Shown piece by piece: positions 18,075 through 27,300 of a DNA stretch of 64,000 nt. Positions within the stretch are counted from its first letter, which is position 1; each line of letters starts with the position of its first letter. The notes under the pieces were generated by a model that had not been told where the DNA came from, did no database searches, and saw only the letters and a program-made list of their open reading frames with translations. Position numbers and translations under genes: made by a program. Origin of the DNA: Gemmatimonadota bacterium (GTDB lineage Bacteria; Gemmatimonadota; Gemmatimonadetes; Longimicrobiales; Gaopeijiaceae); assembly GCA_029262115.1 (NCBI GenBank), contig JAJCZZ010000104.1:1-64000 (forward strand), read 5' to 3'.

Positions 18075-19805
18075 ATGCGATGGGCCCTGCTCGGCGTGGT
18101 GACCGTGCTGTCCGCTGCGGTCGTGTACCTCGCCTTCAACGGGGCCCCCCACACCGGCGGTGACAACGCCGGATACGTCACGCTGGCGTATTCCCTGCTT
18201 GCCGAGGGGAGCTATACCGAGCTGTTCGATCCGGCTCGTAACCCCCACACCAAGTATCCGCCGATCTTCCCGGCGCTCCTCGCGCTCCTGATGTTCCTGG
18301 GCGTCCGCACCTGGGCGGGCCTCAAGATGGTCGCCGCGGTGTCCACGGTCGGTGCCGTGGCCGCGACGTTCCTGTGGGCCGAGCGGAGGCTGGGCGCGAT
18401 CGGCGGGGCGGCCGTGGCGACCGCGGTGGCGTTCTCCGCGGGCGTGGTCTATTACAGCCACTGGATCCTCTCCGACCCCACCTTCGTGTTCTTCACCATG
18501 GCCGCGCTGTGGGCGCTGCAGCGGGCGGACGAGGCAGGCCCAGGGGACGGTGGTGCCGACGAGGGGGCCGAGGACAGTGGAGCCGACGAAGGTGCACCGG
18601 GCCGCACGGCCCGCGCGACCGGGTGGCTCGCGGCGGGTGTCGTGCTGACGGGGCTCGCCTACTTCACGCGCTCGGCCGGCCTCCCACTGGTGGTGGCACT
18701 CTTCCTCTGGCTGGGGCTGGCCAAGCGGTGGAAGGCGTTGGCGGCCTCCGCGGTGGCGCTCGGTCTTCCCGCCCTGCTCTGGATGGCCCGCGCCGCCTCC
18801 GTGGACACGGCGCAGGCGCGTTACGGCTCCGAGTTCTGGATGGTGGACCCGTATCAACCGGCGCTGGGCACCGTGGGTGTCGGGGGGATGGTAGCACGGG
18901 TGTTCGGCAACCTGACAGGATACCTGACACGGCACGTCCCGGCCGGGATCGTCGGACCGACGGGCCCGTCCGCGACGCTGCTCGGCGTCCTCGTCGTCGT
19001 GGCCGGTGTGACCGGATGGGTCATGATCGTGCGCGATCGGCGCGGGCCGGCGGAGCTGTTCTTCCCGCTGTACGCGGGGCTGATCCTTCTGTGGCCCGAG
19101 GTCTGGTCCGGCGACCGCTTCGCCCTGCCGCTCCTACCGTTGCTCTTCGCGTATGGGGCGCATGCGGTGGTCCGGTTCAGCCGTCGACTCGGGCCGGTGG
19201 CGCCCCGGATCGCGGGGGCGGTGGCGCTGCTTGCCGTTCTTCTGCCCGCGCTGGGCGGCCTGGGCGACGCGATCGGTGCCGCCCGGGCGTGCGGCCCCAT
19301 GACCCGCGCCCAGGGGGCCTTCGCGTGCTACGGTGGGGGCTACGCGGACTTCGCCGAGGCGGCGAGCTGGTCGGGGGCCAACCTCCCCGAAGGATCCGCC
19401 GTGCTGTCACGAAAGCCCCGGCTCTTCTTCGTCCTCAGCGGCGTGCCGAGCCGAACGTTCCCGTTCGCGGCGGACGCCGCGGCGCACACACAGGAAGCGG
19501 ACGCGGTCGGCGCGAGGTACGAGTTGATGGACCAGATCGACCGATTGGCCGCGGCCTATGTGGGCGGGGCCATTCAGGACGCGCCCGGCTCCTACTGCTC
19601 GGTGCGCGCGTTCGGACAGGGGCCCGGCGTCGGTACGCACCTGCTGGGTGTCCTGTCGCCGGACTCGCGGGCGCGGGGCGCGGCCGAGGACGACGGCTCC
19701 ATCCGGATCGAGGGGTGCCCGGAGTCGTACGTCCGGGACGGCGCGAGCGTGGAGAGCTACTCCCCGTCCACGCGCATCCCACTGCTCGAGCGACTCGACC
19801 CATAG
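18075..19805 (+). CDS. GT-C-fold membrane glycosyltransferase-like protein, paralog 1
   Basis: A 576-residue polytopic protein with about ten membrane segments. The first periplasmic loop has GGDNAGYVTLAYSLL with an acidic D-N pair, then HTKYPPIFPALLALL, the arrangement of ArnT/PMT-like (GT39/GT83) transferases that use polyprenyl-phosphate sugars. A low-complexity Asp/Gly/Glu insert lies near residues 155-180. I chose the ATG at 18075 because an upstream start would overlap murQ. The 3' end overlaps the convergent gene at 19757 by 49 bases. A paralog is at 48378. Acceptor and sugar are unknown. Confidence 0.8.
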   Translation: MRWALLGVVTVLSAAVVYLAFNGAPHTGGDNAGYVTLAYSLLAEGSYTELFDPARNPHTKYPPIFPALLALLMFLGVRTWAGLKMVAAVSTVGAVAATFLWAERRLGAIGGAAVATAVAFSAGVVYYSHWILSDPTFVFFTMAALWALQRADEAGPGDGGADEGAEDSGADEGAPGRTARATGWLAAGVVLTGLAYFTRSAGLPLVVALFLWLGLAKRWKALAASAVALGLPALLWMARAASVDTAQARYGSEFWMVDPYQPALGTVGVGGMVARVFGNLTGYLTRHVPAGIVGPTGPSATLLGVLVVVAGVTGWVMIVRDRRGPAELFFPLYAGLILLWPEVWSGDRFALPLLPLLFAYGAHAVVRFSRRLGPVAPRIAGAVALLAVLLPALGGLGDAIGAARACGPMTRAQGAFACYGGGYADFAEAASWSGANLPEGSAVLSRKPRLFFVLSGVPSRTFPFAADAAAHTQEADAVGARYELMDQIDRLAAAYVGGAIQDAPGSYCSVRAFGQGPGVGTHLLGVLSPDSRARGAAEDDGSIRIEGCPESYVRDGASVESYSPSTRIPLLERLDP

Positions 19806-20419
19806 AGCACCGCGAGCGCGACCCCGAACAGAACGTGTTCCACGAACGCGCGCTCCTGGGGATCCAACTCCGTCAGCATCGGGCCGAGTCCCGGCAGCTT
19901 GCCGACCGCGGAGTGGCCGCCGAGCAGCTTCGAGATGCCGCCCACGTCCATCGCGACGTATTCCGCGCCCCCGTACACCGCGCCCTTGAGGAGAGGCGGT
20001 CCGGGGATCCACGGCTCGAGGAGCGTCCCGTAGACCAGCCCCTGAACCGCGCCGGCCAGAACGCGGTCGGGCGTCTGATCGTCGAGCGAACCGATCTCCG
20101 CCTCTCCCGCCAGGAGCGGCCGAACCAGCTCAATGACGACTGCGGCGCCCGCACCCGCGGCGGCGGCCCGGACGGTCGACAGAAGGCCTCCGCTCTTGCC
20201 GGGTCCCCACCGATCCAGCGCTTTGGCGGCCAGGGCGACGGCCGCCGTGGTGATGACCTCGTTCAGGTCCAGCGCCGCCGGCGACTCGTCCTTCTTCAGA
20301 GATGGGAGACTGGCGCGTTCTTTGAGACTCGCGAGTTTCCGGGTACCTCGGGTCGGTGCCTCCCGAGCGCGCTCGAAGGCGAATCCGAGACGGTACCAGG
20401 GGCTATCTTTGGAGGACAT
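19757..20419 (-). CDS. Hypothetical 220-residue membrane-associated protein
   Basis: Family not recognised. The N terminus (MSSKDSPWYRLGFAFERAR) is basic and polar. Hydrophobic segments follow near residues 52-66 (ITTAAVALAAKAL), 78-95 (AAAAGAGAAVVIELV) and close to the C terminus (HVLFGVALAVLYG), and a Gly-rich stretch with repeated G-G-A patterns fills the middle. The ATG at 20419 faces the start of the large peptidase/barrel gene with only 6 bases between the start codons. The 3' end overlaps the convergent glycosyltransferase gene by 49 bases. Confidence 0.7.
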   Translation of the reverse strand: MSSKDSPWYRLGFAFERAREAPTRGTRKLASLKERASLPSLKKDESPAALDLNEVITTAAVALAAKALDRWGPGKSGGLLSTVRAAAAGAGAAVVIELVRPLLAGEAEIGSLDDQTPDRVLAGAVQGLVYGTLLEPWIPGPPLLKGAVYGGAEYVAMDVGGISKLLGGHSAVGKLPGLGPMLTELDPQERAFVEHVLFGVALAVLYGSSRSSSGMRVDGE

Positions 20420-20425
20420 CGGCGG

Positions 20426-23400
20426 ATGACGTCGGCGGGGAAGGGGCGGGCTCCAACGTTCGCTACGGCGTGGTGCGTTTTCAAGGCGATGGCCGCGCGA
20501 GGGTTCATTCGGGCGGCTGGCGTGGCCGCGTGCGTGGCGCTGGCGCTCTCGGCCGGCGGAGGTTCGAGCCTGGAGGCCCAGGCACCCGATGAGAACTGGC
20601 GCACCATTGAGACGGAACACTTTCGGGTGACGTTTCCGGACGTTCTGGAACCGCTCGCGCGCAGGGCCGCGGCCCGAGCGGAGTCGGCGCGCGCGCGTCT
20701 TGCCGAAGCGTTCCTGGACGCCCCCGACGGCATCATCGACATCGTCCTGTCCGACCACACGGACATCGCGAACGGGAACGCGCGGCTGACCCCCTCCAAG
20801 CGCATACGCGTGTTTGCCGCTCCCCCCGTCGACGATCCGAATCTCGGCTACTTCGACGAGTGGATCGACCTCGTCATTACCCACGAACTCGCCCACATCT
20901 ATCACCTGGACCGGGCTGGCGCCCTCGGCCGCTTCATCCGGTCGATCGTGGGTCGGTACCCGGGCGGTTGGCCGGTCTTTCCCAACACGGCAGCTCCGCG
21001 CTGGACCGTCGAGGGGCTGGCGACGTGGTACGAGTCGCGCCTGTCCGATGCCGGACGCCAGCACGGGACGTTCCAGGAGACGGTGCTGCGCACCGCCACT
21101 CTGGAGGGGAAGTTCGAGGGGATCGATCAGGCCTCCGGCGACTCCCCTGTGTGGCCCGGCGGAAATCGTACCTACCTCTACGGCTCCGAGTTCTTCGACT
21201 TCCTGCTCGACAAGCACGGCGAGGACAAGATGGCCGCCTTCGTCCAAGCGCTTGGCGGTCAGTGGATCCCCTATCGGCTGAACGCGGCCGGGCGCGACGC
21301 GTTCGGCGTGAGCCTGTCCTCTGAGTGGTCGGCCTGGCGAGCGGCACTGGAGGGTCGCTACGAGGGACTCGACCGGGAACTCGCCCGCTTCGGCCCCATC
21401 ACCGAGCCCGAAGTCATCTCAGAGCCGAGCCGGGTGGCCCTGCACACCCGTGTATCCCCCGACGGAGCAACGGTGGCGTACGCGCGCTCGGACGGACGCT
21501 CCGACACGCAGATCCGGGAGATGGCACCGGACGGATCGGACAGCCGCAAGCGCACCCGGTCGTCTGGGGTGCCGACCTTCGACTGGCTCGACAACGAGGA
21601 GTTGATCGTCGCACAGTTCGAGCAGGACGGCCCGTACCGCGTGTATAGCGACCTCTACCGCGTGGACCCGTCGGGCGGAGAGCACCGCGTGACGTACGGC
21701 GCCCGGTTGATCAACCCCACGGTCGCGCCGGACGGCGGCCTGGTCGCGGTGCAGGGCGGGGAGGGCACCACCTGGCTCGCGCGCGTCGACCGGGACGCGA
21801 CGGTCACGCCGCTGACCCTACCCGACCCGGACGTCCACTGGGCGTATCCGGCCTTCTCCCCGGACGGGCGGTGGATTGCGGCGTCTCGGTGGACGCCCGG
21901 CGCGATGCTCGACGTGGTCGTGCTCGACGCCGCCTCGGGGTCGGTCATCACCACGGTCACCAACGATCGGGCGGTCGACCTGTCCGCGGCGTGGAGCCCG
22001 GATGGCCGTTGGCTCGTCTGGGGTTCGGACCGCACGGGCATCCAGAACATCCTGGCCGTACCGATCGATCCGGGCACGGGACGCGCCGCGGGACCGGTGC
22101 GGCTGGCCACCAACGTCCGCACGGCTGTCGCCTATCCGGAGGTGGATCCAAGCGGCCGGTGGATCTACGTGAGCGGGTACCACGCCGACGGGTGGGGCAT
22201 CGAGCGGGTGCCGTTCACGCCCGACGCCTGGCCGGAGGCGCCCCGGGCCGACGACCGTTTCGCCGCCGACTACGGCCCCCCCGACCCCGACGCCCGCGCC
22301 GGCGGGCCGGTGCAAGCGTACGACCCGCTCCGGTCGCTAGTGCCCACCTATTGGATCCCGTTGGCCGAGGAGCCGATCCTCACGTCGCCCGTGCGCGGCG
22401 ACAGCGTGTTCGTACGCAGCCGGGAACTGCTGGGATACGCGGTCGGTGCGGAGATCGGTGGGGAAGACCTCGTGAGTCGCCACTTCTACTCGGCGTCTGC
22501 CCGCGTCTTCGTCGACGATCCCGCCAAGGCCGATCTCGGCGCCTCGTACACCTGGGCGGGACTGGGCAACCCGCGCCTCGGTGTGGCCTTCCGGCAACTG
22601 TGGTCGAGCGACGGCGCCCGTCTCGCCAGACCGGAGACCGGCCCCTTCGATACTCTGTTCGTCCTGGAACGCGGCCGGTCGATCTCGGGTTCGGCGACGT
22701 GGCTGCGTCAAACGATCCGCACCGTCTCGACGCTGACCGCGAGCGGAGGCTACGGGTGGGATACCCGATTCCTCCTCGACAACGCACTGCGGCCGACCAC
22801 CGAGTACAACCTGAGCGCACCGGAGGCCCGGATCGCCGACGCCCGCCTCACGTTGAACATCAGCCGAGCCCGCTCCCACGCCATGCAGATGGGGCCGGCC
22901 AACGGACCGGCGCTCTTCGTCCGGGCCCGTCGGGTGTTCGACCTCACCGTAGCCGACTCGCTGAGCGGCGTGGCCGGAGCGGACCGGTCGGTCGACGAGG
23001 TCCTCACGCAGTTTCGGCTCTACAAGACGCTCGGGGGTCCGGGCTTCGCGGCGCACGTCCTCGCGCTCCGGACCGCGTTCGGGATCGCGGGCGGCCCCGA
23101 CGCCGACGCCAGTTGGTTCAACGCGGGCGGGTCGACCGGGTCGCCCGAGCGGATCACCGGGCTGGAGCTGTTCGGCGGATCGTCGGCCTTCTTCGGCGTG
23201 CGCGGGTACGACCGGAACAGCCGGTCGGGCCGGTTGGCGTGGACGAGCACGCTCGAGTACCGCGTTCCGCTCCTGAACGTCCACCGGGGCGTGGGCGCTG
23301 TGCCCGCGTACATGGACCGGGTGTTCGGGACCGTCTTCCTCGACGCCGGGAACGCGTGGGGACCCGATGTGTCGCTGTCGGGCTTCACGAACGAGCGCAG

Positions 23401-23548
23401 ATCGACGTTGGCGGGCGCCGGCGCGGAGCTTGCGGCAGACTTCCTGTTCTTCTGGACGGAGCCGTTGCGCATCCGCGTAGGGGCGGCTGCGCCGCTCGTG
23501 GAAGGTGACGGCGGGCGCGTCTACCTACGGCTGGGGTTGGCGTTCTAA
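20426..23548 (+). CDS. Outer-membrane protein: HEXXH peptidase domain, beta-propeller and C-terminal barrel
   Basis: A 1040-residue exported protein. A signal peptide (hydrophobic run near residues 26-48, cleavage around LEAQA) is followed by a gluzincin-like domain with H153-E-L-A-H157 and the likely third ligand E196 in VEGLATWYE. Residues of about 320-610 contain TolB/PD40-type propeller repeats (PDGRWIAASR, PDGRWLVWGSD, PSGRWIYVSGY). From about 690 alternating strands lead to a terminal Phe (VYLRLGLAF), as in BamA/surface-antigen barrels. GGAGG at 20411-20415 supports the ATG at 20426; ATG 20489 is an alternative. Likely a surface or periplasm-facing zinc peptidase anchored in the outer membrane. 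Confidence 0.85.
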   Translation: MTSAGKGRAPTFATAWCVFKAMAARGFIRAAGVAACVALALSAGGGSSLEAQAPDENWRTIETEHFRVTFPDVLEPLARRAAARAESARARLAEAFLDAPDGIIDIVLSDHTDIANGNARLTPSKRIRVFAAPPVDDPNLGYFDEWIDLVITHELAHIYHLDRAGALGRFIRSIVGRYPGGWPVFPNTAAPRWTVEGLATWYESRLSDAGRQHGTFQETVLRTATLEGKFEGIDQASGDSPVWPGGNRTYLYGSEFFDFLLDKHGEDKMAAFVQALGGQWIPYRLNAAGRDAFGVSLSSEWSAWRAALEGRYEGLDRELARFGPITEPEVISEPSRVALHTRVSPDGATVAYARSDGRSDTQIREMAPDGSDSRKRTRSSGVPTFDWLDNEELIVAQFEQDGPYRVYSDLYRVDPSGGEHRVTYGARLINPTVAPDGGLVAVQGGEGTTWLARVDRDATVTPLTLPDPDVHWAYPAFSPDGRWIAASRWTPGAMLDVVVLDAASGSVITTVTNDRAVDLSAAWSPDGRWLVWGSDRTGIQNILAVPIDPGTGRAAGPVRLATNVRTAVAYPEVDPSGRWIYVSGYHADGWGIERVPFTPDAWPEAPRADDRFAADYGPPDPDARAGGPVQAYDPLRSLVPTYWIPLAEEPILTSPVRGDSVFVRSRELLGYAVGAEIGGEDLVSRHFYSASARVFVDDPAKADLGASYTWAGLGNPRLGVAFRQLWSSDGARLARPETGPFDTLFVLERGRSISGSATWLRQTIRTVSTLTASGGYGWDTRFLLDNALRPTTEYNLSAPEARIADARLTLNISRARSHAMQMGPANGPALFVRARRVFDLTVADSLSGVAGADRSVDEVLTQFRLYKTLGGPGFAAHVLALRTAFGIAGGPDADASWFNAGGSTGSPERITGLELFGGSSAFFGVRGYDRNSRSGRLAWTSTLEYRVPLLNVHRGVGAVPAYMDRVFGTVFLDAGNAWGPDVSLSGFTNERRSTLAGAGAELAADFLFFWTEPLRIRVGAAAPLVEGDGGRVYLRLGLAF

Positions 23549-23550
23549 GG

Positions 23551-23569
23551 GGGCAAACGGCGTTTGCCC
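23551..23569. terminator. Bidirectional hairpin between convergent genes
   Basis: GGGCAAAC (23551-23558) and GTTTGCCC (23562-23569) form a perfect 8-bp stem with a GGC loop, flanked by further G and C residues that extend the pairing imperfectly. It sits 2 bases past the stop of the barrel-protein gene and 16 bases before the end of the convergent gene at 23585. There is no T-run, so it would be a GC-hairpin stop for both directions. Confidence 0.6.
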
Positions 23570-23584
23570 TCCCGCGTCCCGGCG

Positions 23585-23965
23585 CTATTCGGCGTCCTGC
23601 TGTATCCCCGCGACCCGTACCATCCGATCGACCGACTGATGCAGGTCTGCGACGATCGTGTCGGTGTCCTGTCCTTTGGCGTTGGGCCGTCCCTTCTGAT
23701 CGTTGATGACCGCCGCGTTCATCCGGCGCACCATCAGGATGAACAGATCCACTTCGGCCCTCAGATCGTGGTACTTCCGCTCGCTTGGGAGGAACGGGTT
23801 GTTCCGCTTCCACGCGGCCGCCTCGAGCAGGACCACACCGAGCAGCACCATGGTCATTCGCTGGCTGAAGTCGGTGTCGGGGTCGATGAGGACCGCCGCG
23901 AGCACAACGGCCACCCCGAGAAGGGTGACGGCCACGGTGAGAACGAGTCGAATCATCCGGAGCAC
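23585..23965 (-). CDS. Small two-helix membrane protein, function unknown
   Basis: A 126-residue protein from a GTG at 23965, which has AGGAG eight bases upstream; an ATG at 23956 is the alternative. Two hydrophobic helices (about residues 5-26 and 37-52) are followed by a cytoplasmic tail with WKRNNPFLPSERKYHDLRAEVDLFI and a polar, probably helical end. No family recognised. It is divergent from the ribonucleotide reductase gene and converges on the barrel-protein gene. Confidence 0.7.
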   Translation of the reverse strand: MLRMIRLVLTVAVTLLGVAVVLAAVLIDPDTDFSQRMTMVLLGVVLLEAAAWKRNNPFLPSERKYHDLRAEVDLFILMVRRMNAAVINDQKGRPNAKGQDTDTIVADLHQSVDRMVRVAGIQQDAE

Positions 23966-24165
23966 GGACGCCTCTCCTGACCTGGGTACGGGGGATTGGG
24001 GTGCGGCACGATACCGCCGGGGGCTCCGATGGGCCATATTGCATGAACCCGAACAAAACCCGAAATTTCGGAGGGTTGGCGGGAGCCATGCCGCCGGTGC
24101 AACAGCCCGATCCGCTCGGCACAAGGGATGCGGCCACACCGGACAAAATGTCCGCTGGTATTTTC

Positions 24166-24194
24166 TTGACCCCAACATGTAGTGTCCGTACTAT
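24166..24194 (+). promoter_or_regulatory. Sigma-70-type promoter for the ribonucleotide reductase gene
   Basis: TTGACC (24166-24171) and TACTAT (24189-24194) are separated by 17 bp, close to the consensus hexamers and ideal spacing. Transcription would start near 24201, leaving a leader of about 127 bases before the ATG at 24328. The promoter overlaps the first of two NrdR-type boxes. Confidence 0.75.
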
Positions 24195-24217
24195 GCTTCC
24201 GCCCCAACATTTAGTGG
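24170..24217. promoter_or_regulatory. Paired NrdR-type boxes in the nrdJ promoter
   Basis: Two near-identical 16-base elements begin at 24170 (CCCCAACATGTAGTGT) and 24202 (CCCCAACATTTAGTGG), 32 bp apart. Paired imperfect palindromes at about three helical turns are the hallmark of NrdR, the ATP/dATP-sensing repressor of ribonucleotide reductase genes. The first lies between -35 and -10, the second just past the predicted start point, a layout suited to repression. No nrdR gene is in the window; the assignment rests on spacing, position and general box shape. Confidence 0.7.
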
Positions 24218-24327
24218 TGCCCCCGGGCGTCTCCACATATAAAAGTCACGGCGGAAGCCACATTCCGCCGTTTTTCAACTCAGTATCCACGGGCTTTCCA
24301 CCTCGTTCTCCACAGGAGTCCCCGACC

Positions 24328-27300
24328 ATGCCGCGCGTGCACCAGCCCAGACCCATGAGCAAAGAAGCAGTCATTTTCAACGACGTCGTGCCCGAGGACG
24401 TCCCGGCGGCTGAGCTGACCGAGAACGCGCGCATTGTCCTGGGCAAGCGATACCTGAAAAAGGACAGGGACGGGACCCCGACGGAGGCGCCCGAAACCAT
24501 GTTCTGGCGGGTGGCCCGGTCGATCGCGGACGTGGACACGCACTACGGAGCGTCGGAGGCGGCCGTCGGCGAGGTGGCCCGCCAGTTCTACGACCTGATG
24601 ATTAACGGAAAGTTCGAGCCGAACTCCCCGACGCTGATGAATGCCGGGCGGCCCCTGGGGCAGCTGTCCGCGTGCTTCGTCCTGCCCGTGGACGACGCCA
24701 TCAGCAACGGAAAGAGCGGCATCTACGACACGCTCAAGGCGATGGCGCTCGTGCATCAGTCCGGCGGTGGGACGGGCTTCGGCTTCTCGCGACTCCGCCC
24801 CGAAGGCGATCCCGTGCGCTCGACCATGGGCGTGGCTTCCGGTCCGGTCTCCTTCATGAAGCTGTACGACGCCAGCACCGAGGTCGTGAAGCAGGGCGGA
24901 ACGCGTCGGGGCGCGAACATGGGCATCCTGCGGGTGGACCATCCGGACATCCGCACGTTCATCATGTGCAAGAACGACACGACGCAGATCACCAACTTCA
25001 ACATCAGCGTTGCCATCACGGACCGCTTCATGGAGGCGGTGGCCGCGGGGGAGGAGTACGACCTGATCCACCCGAAGACCGGCGAGGTCATGGGCCGGGA
25101 GAACGCCACCGAGATCTTCGACATGATCATCCACGGCGCCTGGCTCACCGGCGAGCCGGGTACGTTCTTCATCGACCGCGCCAACGAGTACAACCCGGTA
25201 CCGGAGCTCGGGAGCTACGAGGCTACGAATCCATGTGTCACGGCCGATACGTGGGTGCACACCGCTGACGGTCCGCGTCAGGTCTCGGACCTCGTCGGCC
25301 GCGCCACGGTCGTCCGCGTGCGTGGTCAAGACCACGCCACCACGGAGGAGGGCTTCTTCCGGACCGGCGTGAAGGACGTCGTCCGCCTCGTCACGTCCGA
25401 GGGCTTTGAGCTTCGTCTGACCAAGGATCATCTCGTGCGCCGGGCCGCGTCGTGTACGCGCTATCGCATTCAGGAGGAGTGGTGCCCGGCTGGCGAGCTG
25501 GCCGTTGGCGATCGGGTGGTCCTGAACGATCACCGCGATGCCCCGCAGTGGGCCGGCGAGCACACGCGGGAGGAAGGCTACCTGCTCGGACTCCTTCTCG
25601 GAGATGGCACGCTGAAGTCGGACAAAGCCGTCCTGTCTGTCTGGGAGGAGGCCTTGGCCGCCAATGACGGTCCGGCGCGCGGGCTGCGTCCGGGCGTCCG
25701 CGCGGTCATGGCCGAGGCGGAGTCGGCAGCGCGTACGTTGTCGCACCGCTCGGACTTCGCGGGCTGGTCGCAGGTGGCGGGACGCGGCGAGTACCGGATG
25801 AGCCTCGCGGCCGTGCGTGACCTGGCGACCGCGCTGGGCATGGTGTCTGGGCGGGGTGGGAAGACGGTCACCCCGACCGTGGAGCGAGGCTCAAGCGCCT
25901 TCTATGCGGGCCTCCTGCGCGGCCTGTTCGACGCGGACGGTTCGGTGCAGGGCTCACCGGCCAAGGGCGTCAGCGTGCGCTTGGCTCAGTCGGACTTGTC
26001 TGTGCTCCAGGCTGTGCAGCGTATGCTGCTCCGTCTCGGGATCGCGTCGTCGGTTTACCAGGATCGCCGCTCCGCCGGCACGAGCGAGCTTCCGGACGGA
26101 AAGGGAGGCACGGCCGTCTACGCGGTCCGTGCGCAGCACGAGCTGGTCATCTCCCAGGACAACATGGGCGTGTTTGCGGAGCGGGTGGGCTTCGGCGACC
26201 GTGACAAGTCGGCGCGCCTGGCCCATCTCCTGGGCTCGTATGCGCGCACGCCCAACCGGGAACGCTTCACTGCCACAGTCTCCGCAGTGGTAGCGGACGG
26301 GGCGGAAGACGTGTACGACGTACAAGTCCCCGGCGTCAACGCATTCGACGCGAACGGCGTGGTCGTACACAACTGTGGCGAACAGCCGCTCCTTCCCTAC
26401 GACGTCTGCAACCTCGGCTCGATCAACCTGGGCAAGTTCGTGAAGCCGGACGCGCGTCCGGGCACGGACCCGGCCGAAGGCATCGACTGGGACGCGCTGC
26501 GCACCGTGGTGCATCTCGCCACGCACTTCCTCGACAACGTCATCGACGCGAACAAGTACCCGCTTCCCGAGATCCACGAGTTGGCGCAGAACATCCGCCG
26601 CATCGGTCTCGGGGTGATGGGCTGGGCCGACATGCTCGTGCGGCTCGGAATCGCGTACGACTCCCCTGAAGGCGTGGACCTCGGGCGGATGGTCATGGAG
26701 TTCCTGAACGAGGAATCGCGCAACGCCTCGGAGAAGCTGGCCGAGACGCGCGGCGTCTTCCCCGCGTGGGAGGCGTCGATCTGGGGGCCGGACGAGACGG
26801 CCGCTCGTCGGGCGGACGGGAGCCGCGTGCGGGAGTACCGCGAGCTGCGCAACTGCAACCTGACCACGGTTGCCCCCACCGGTACGATCTCGATCTTCGC
26901 CGGCTGCTCGGGCGGCATCGAGCCCCTGTTCGCCGTCGCATTCATGCGCAACCAGGCGGGCTCGCTCATGCCCGACGTGAATCCCGACTTCGTGCGCATG
27001 GCCAAAGAAGGGGGATGGTACTCCGACGAGCTCATGGAGCAGATCGCCGAGGAGGGCCACATCCACTTCGATCAGGTGCCGGAGGACGTGCAGCGCGTCT
27101 TCCGGACCGCGCACGACATCACGCCGGAGTGGCACGTGCGCATGCAGGCCGCCTTCCAGGAGCACACGGATTCGGCCATCTCCAAGACCACGAACTTCCC
27201 GCACGAGGCCACCGAGGACGACGTGCGTGCCATCTACGAGTTGGCGTACGAGCTGGGCACGAAGGGCGTGACGGTCTACCGCGACGGCTCACGGCAGGGC

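Noticed and set aside
24281-24317. DnaA-box-like sequences (GTATCCACG, TTCTCCACA) before nrdJ
   Set aside because: Each differs from the consensus and there is no cluster, A/T-rich unwinding region or dnaA/dnaN nearby.
24001-24327. Upstream extension of nrdJ to an ATG at 24001
   Set aside because: The promoter and NrdR-type boxes lie inside this stretch, and the well-placed AGGAG favours 24328.
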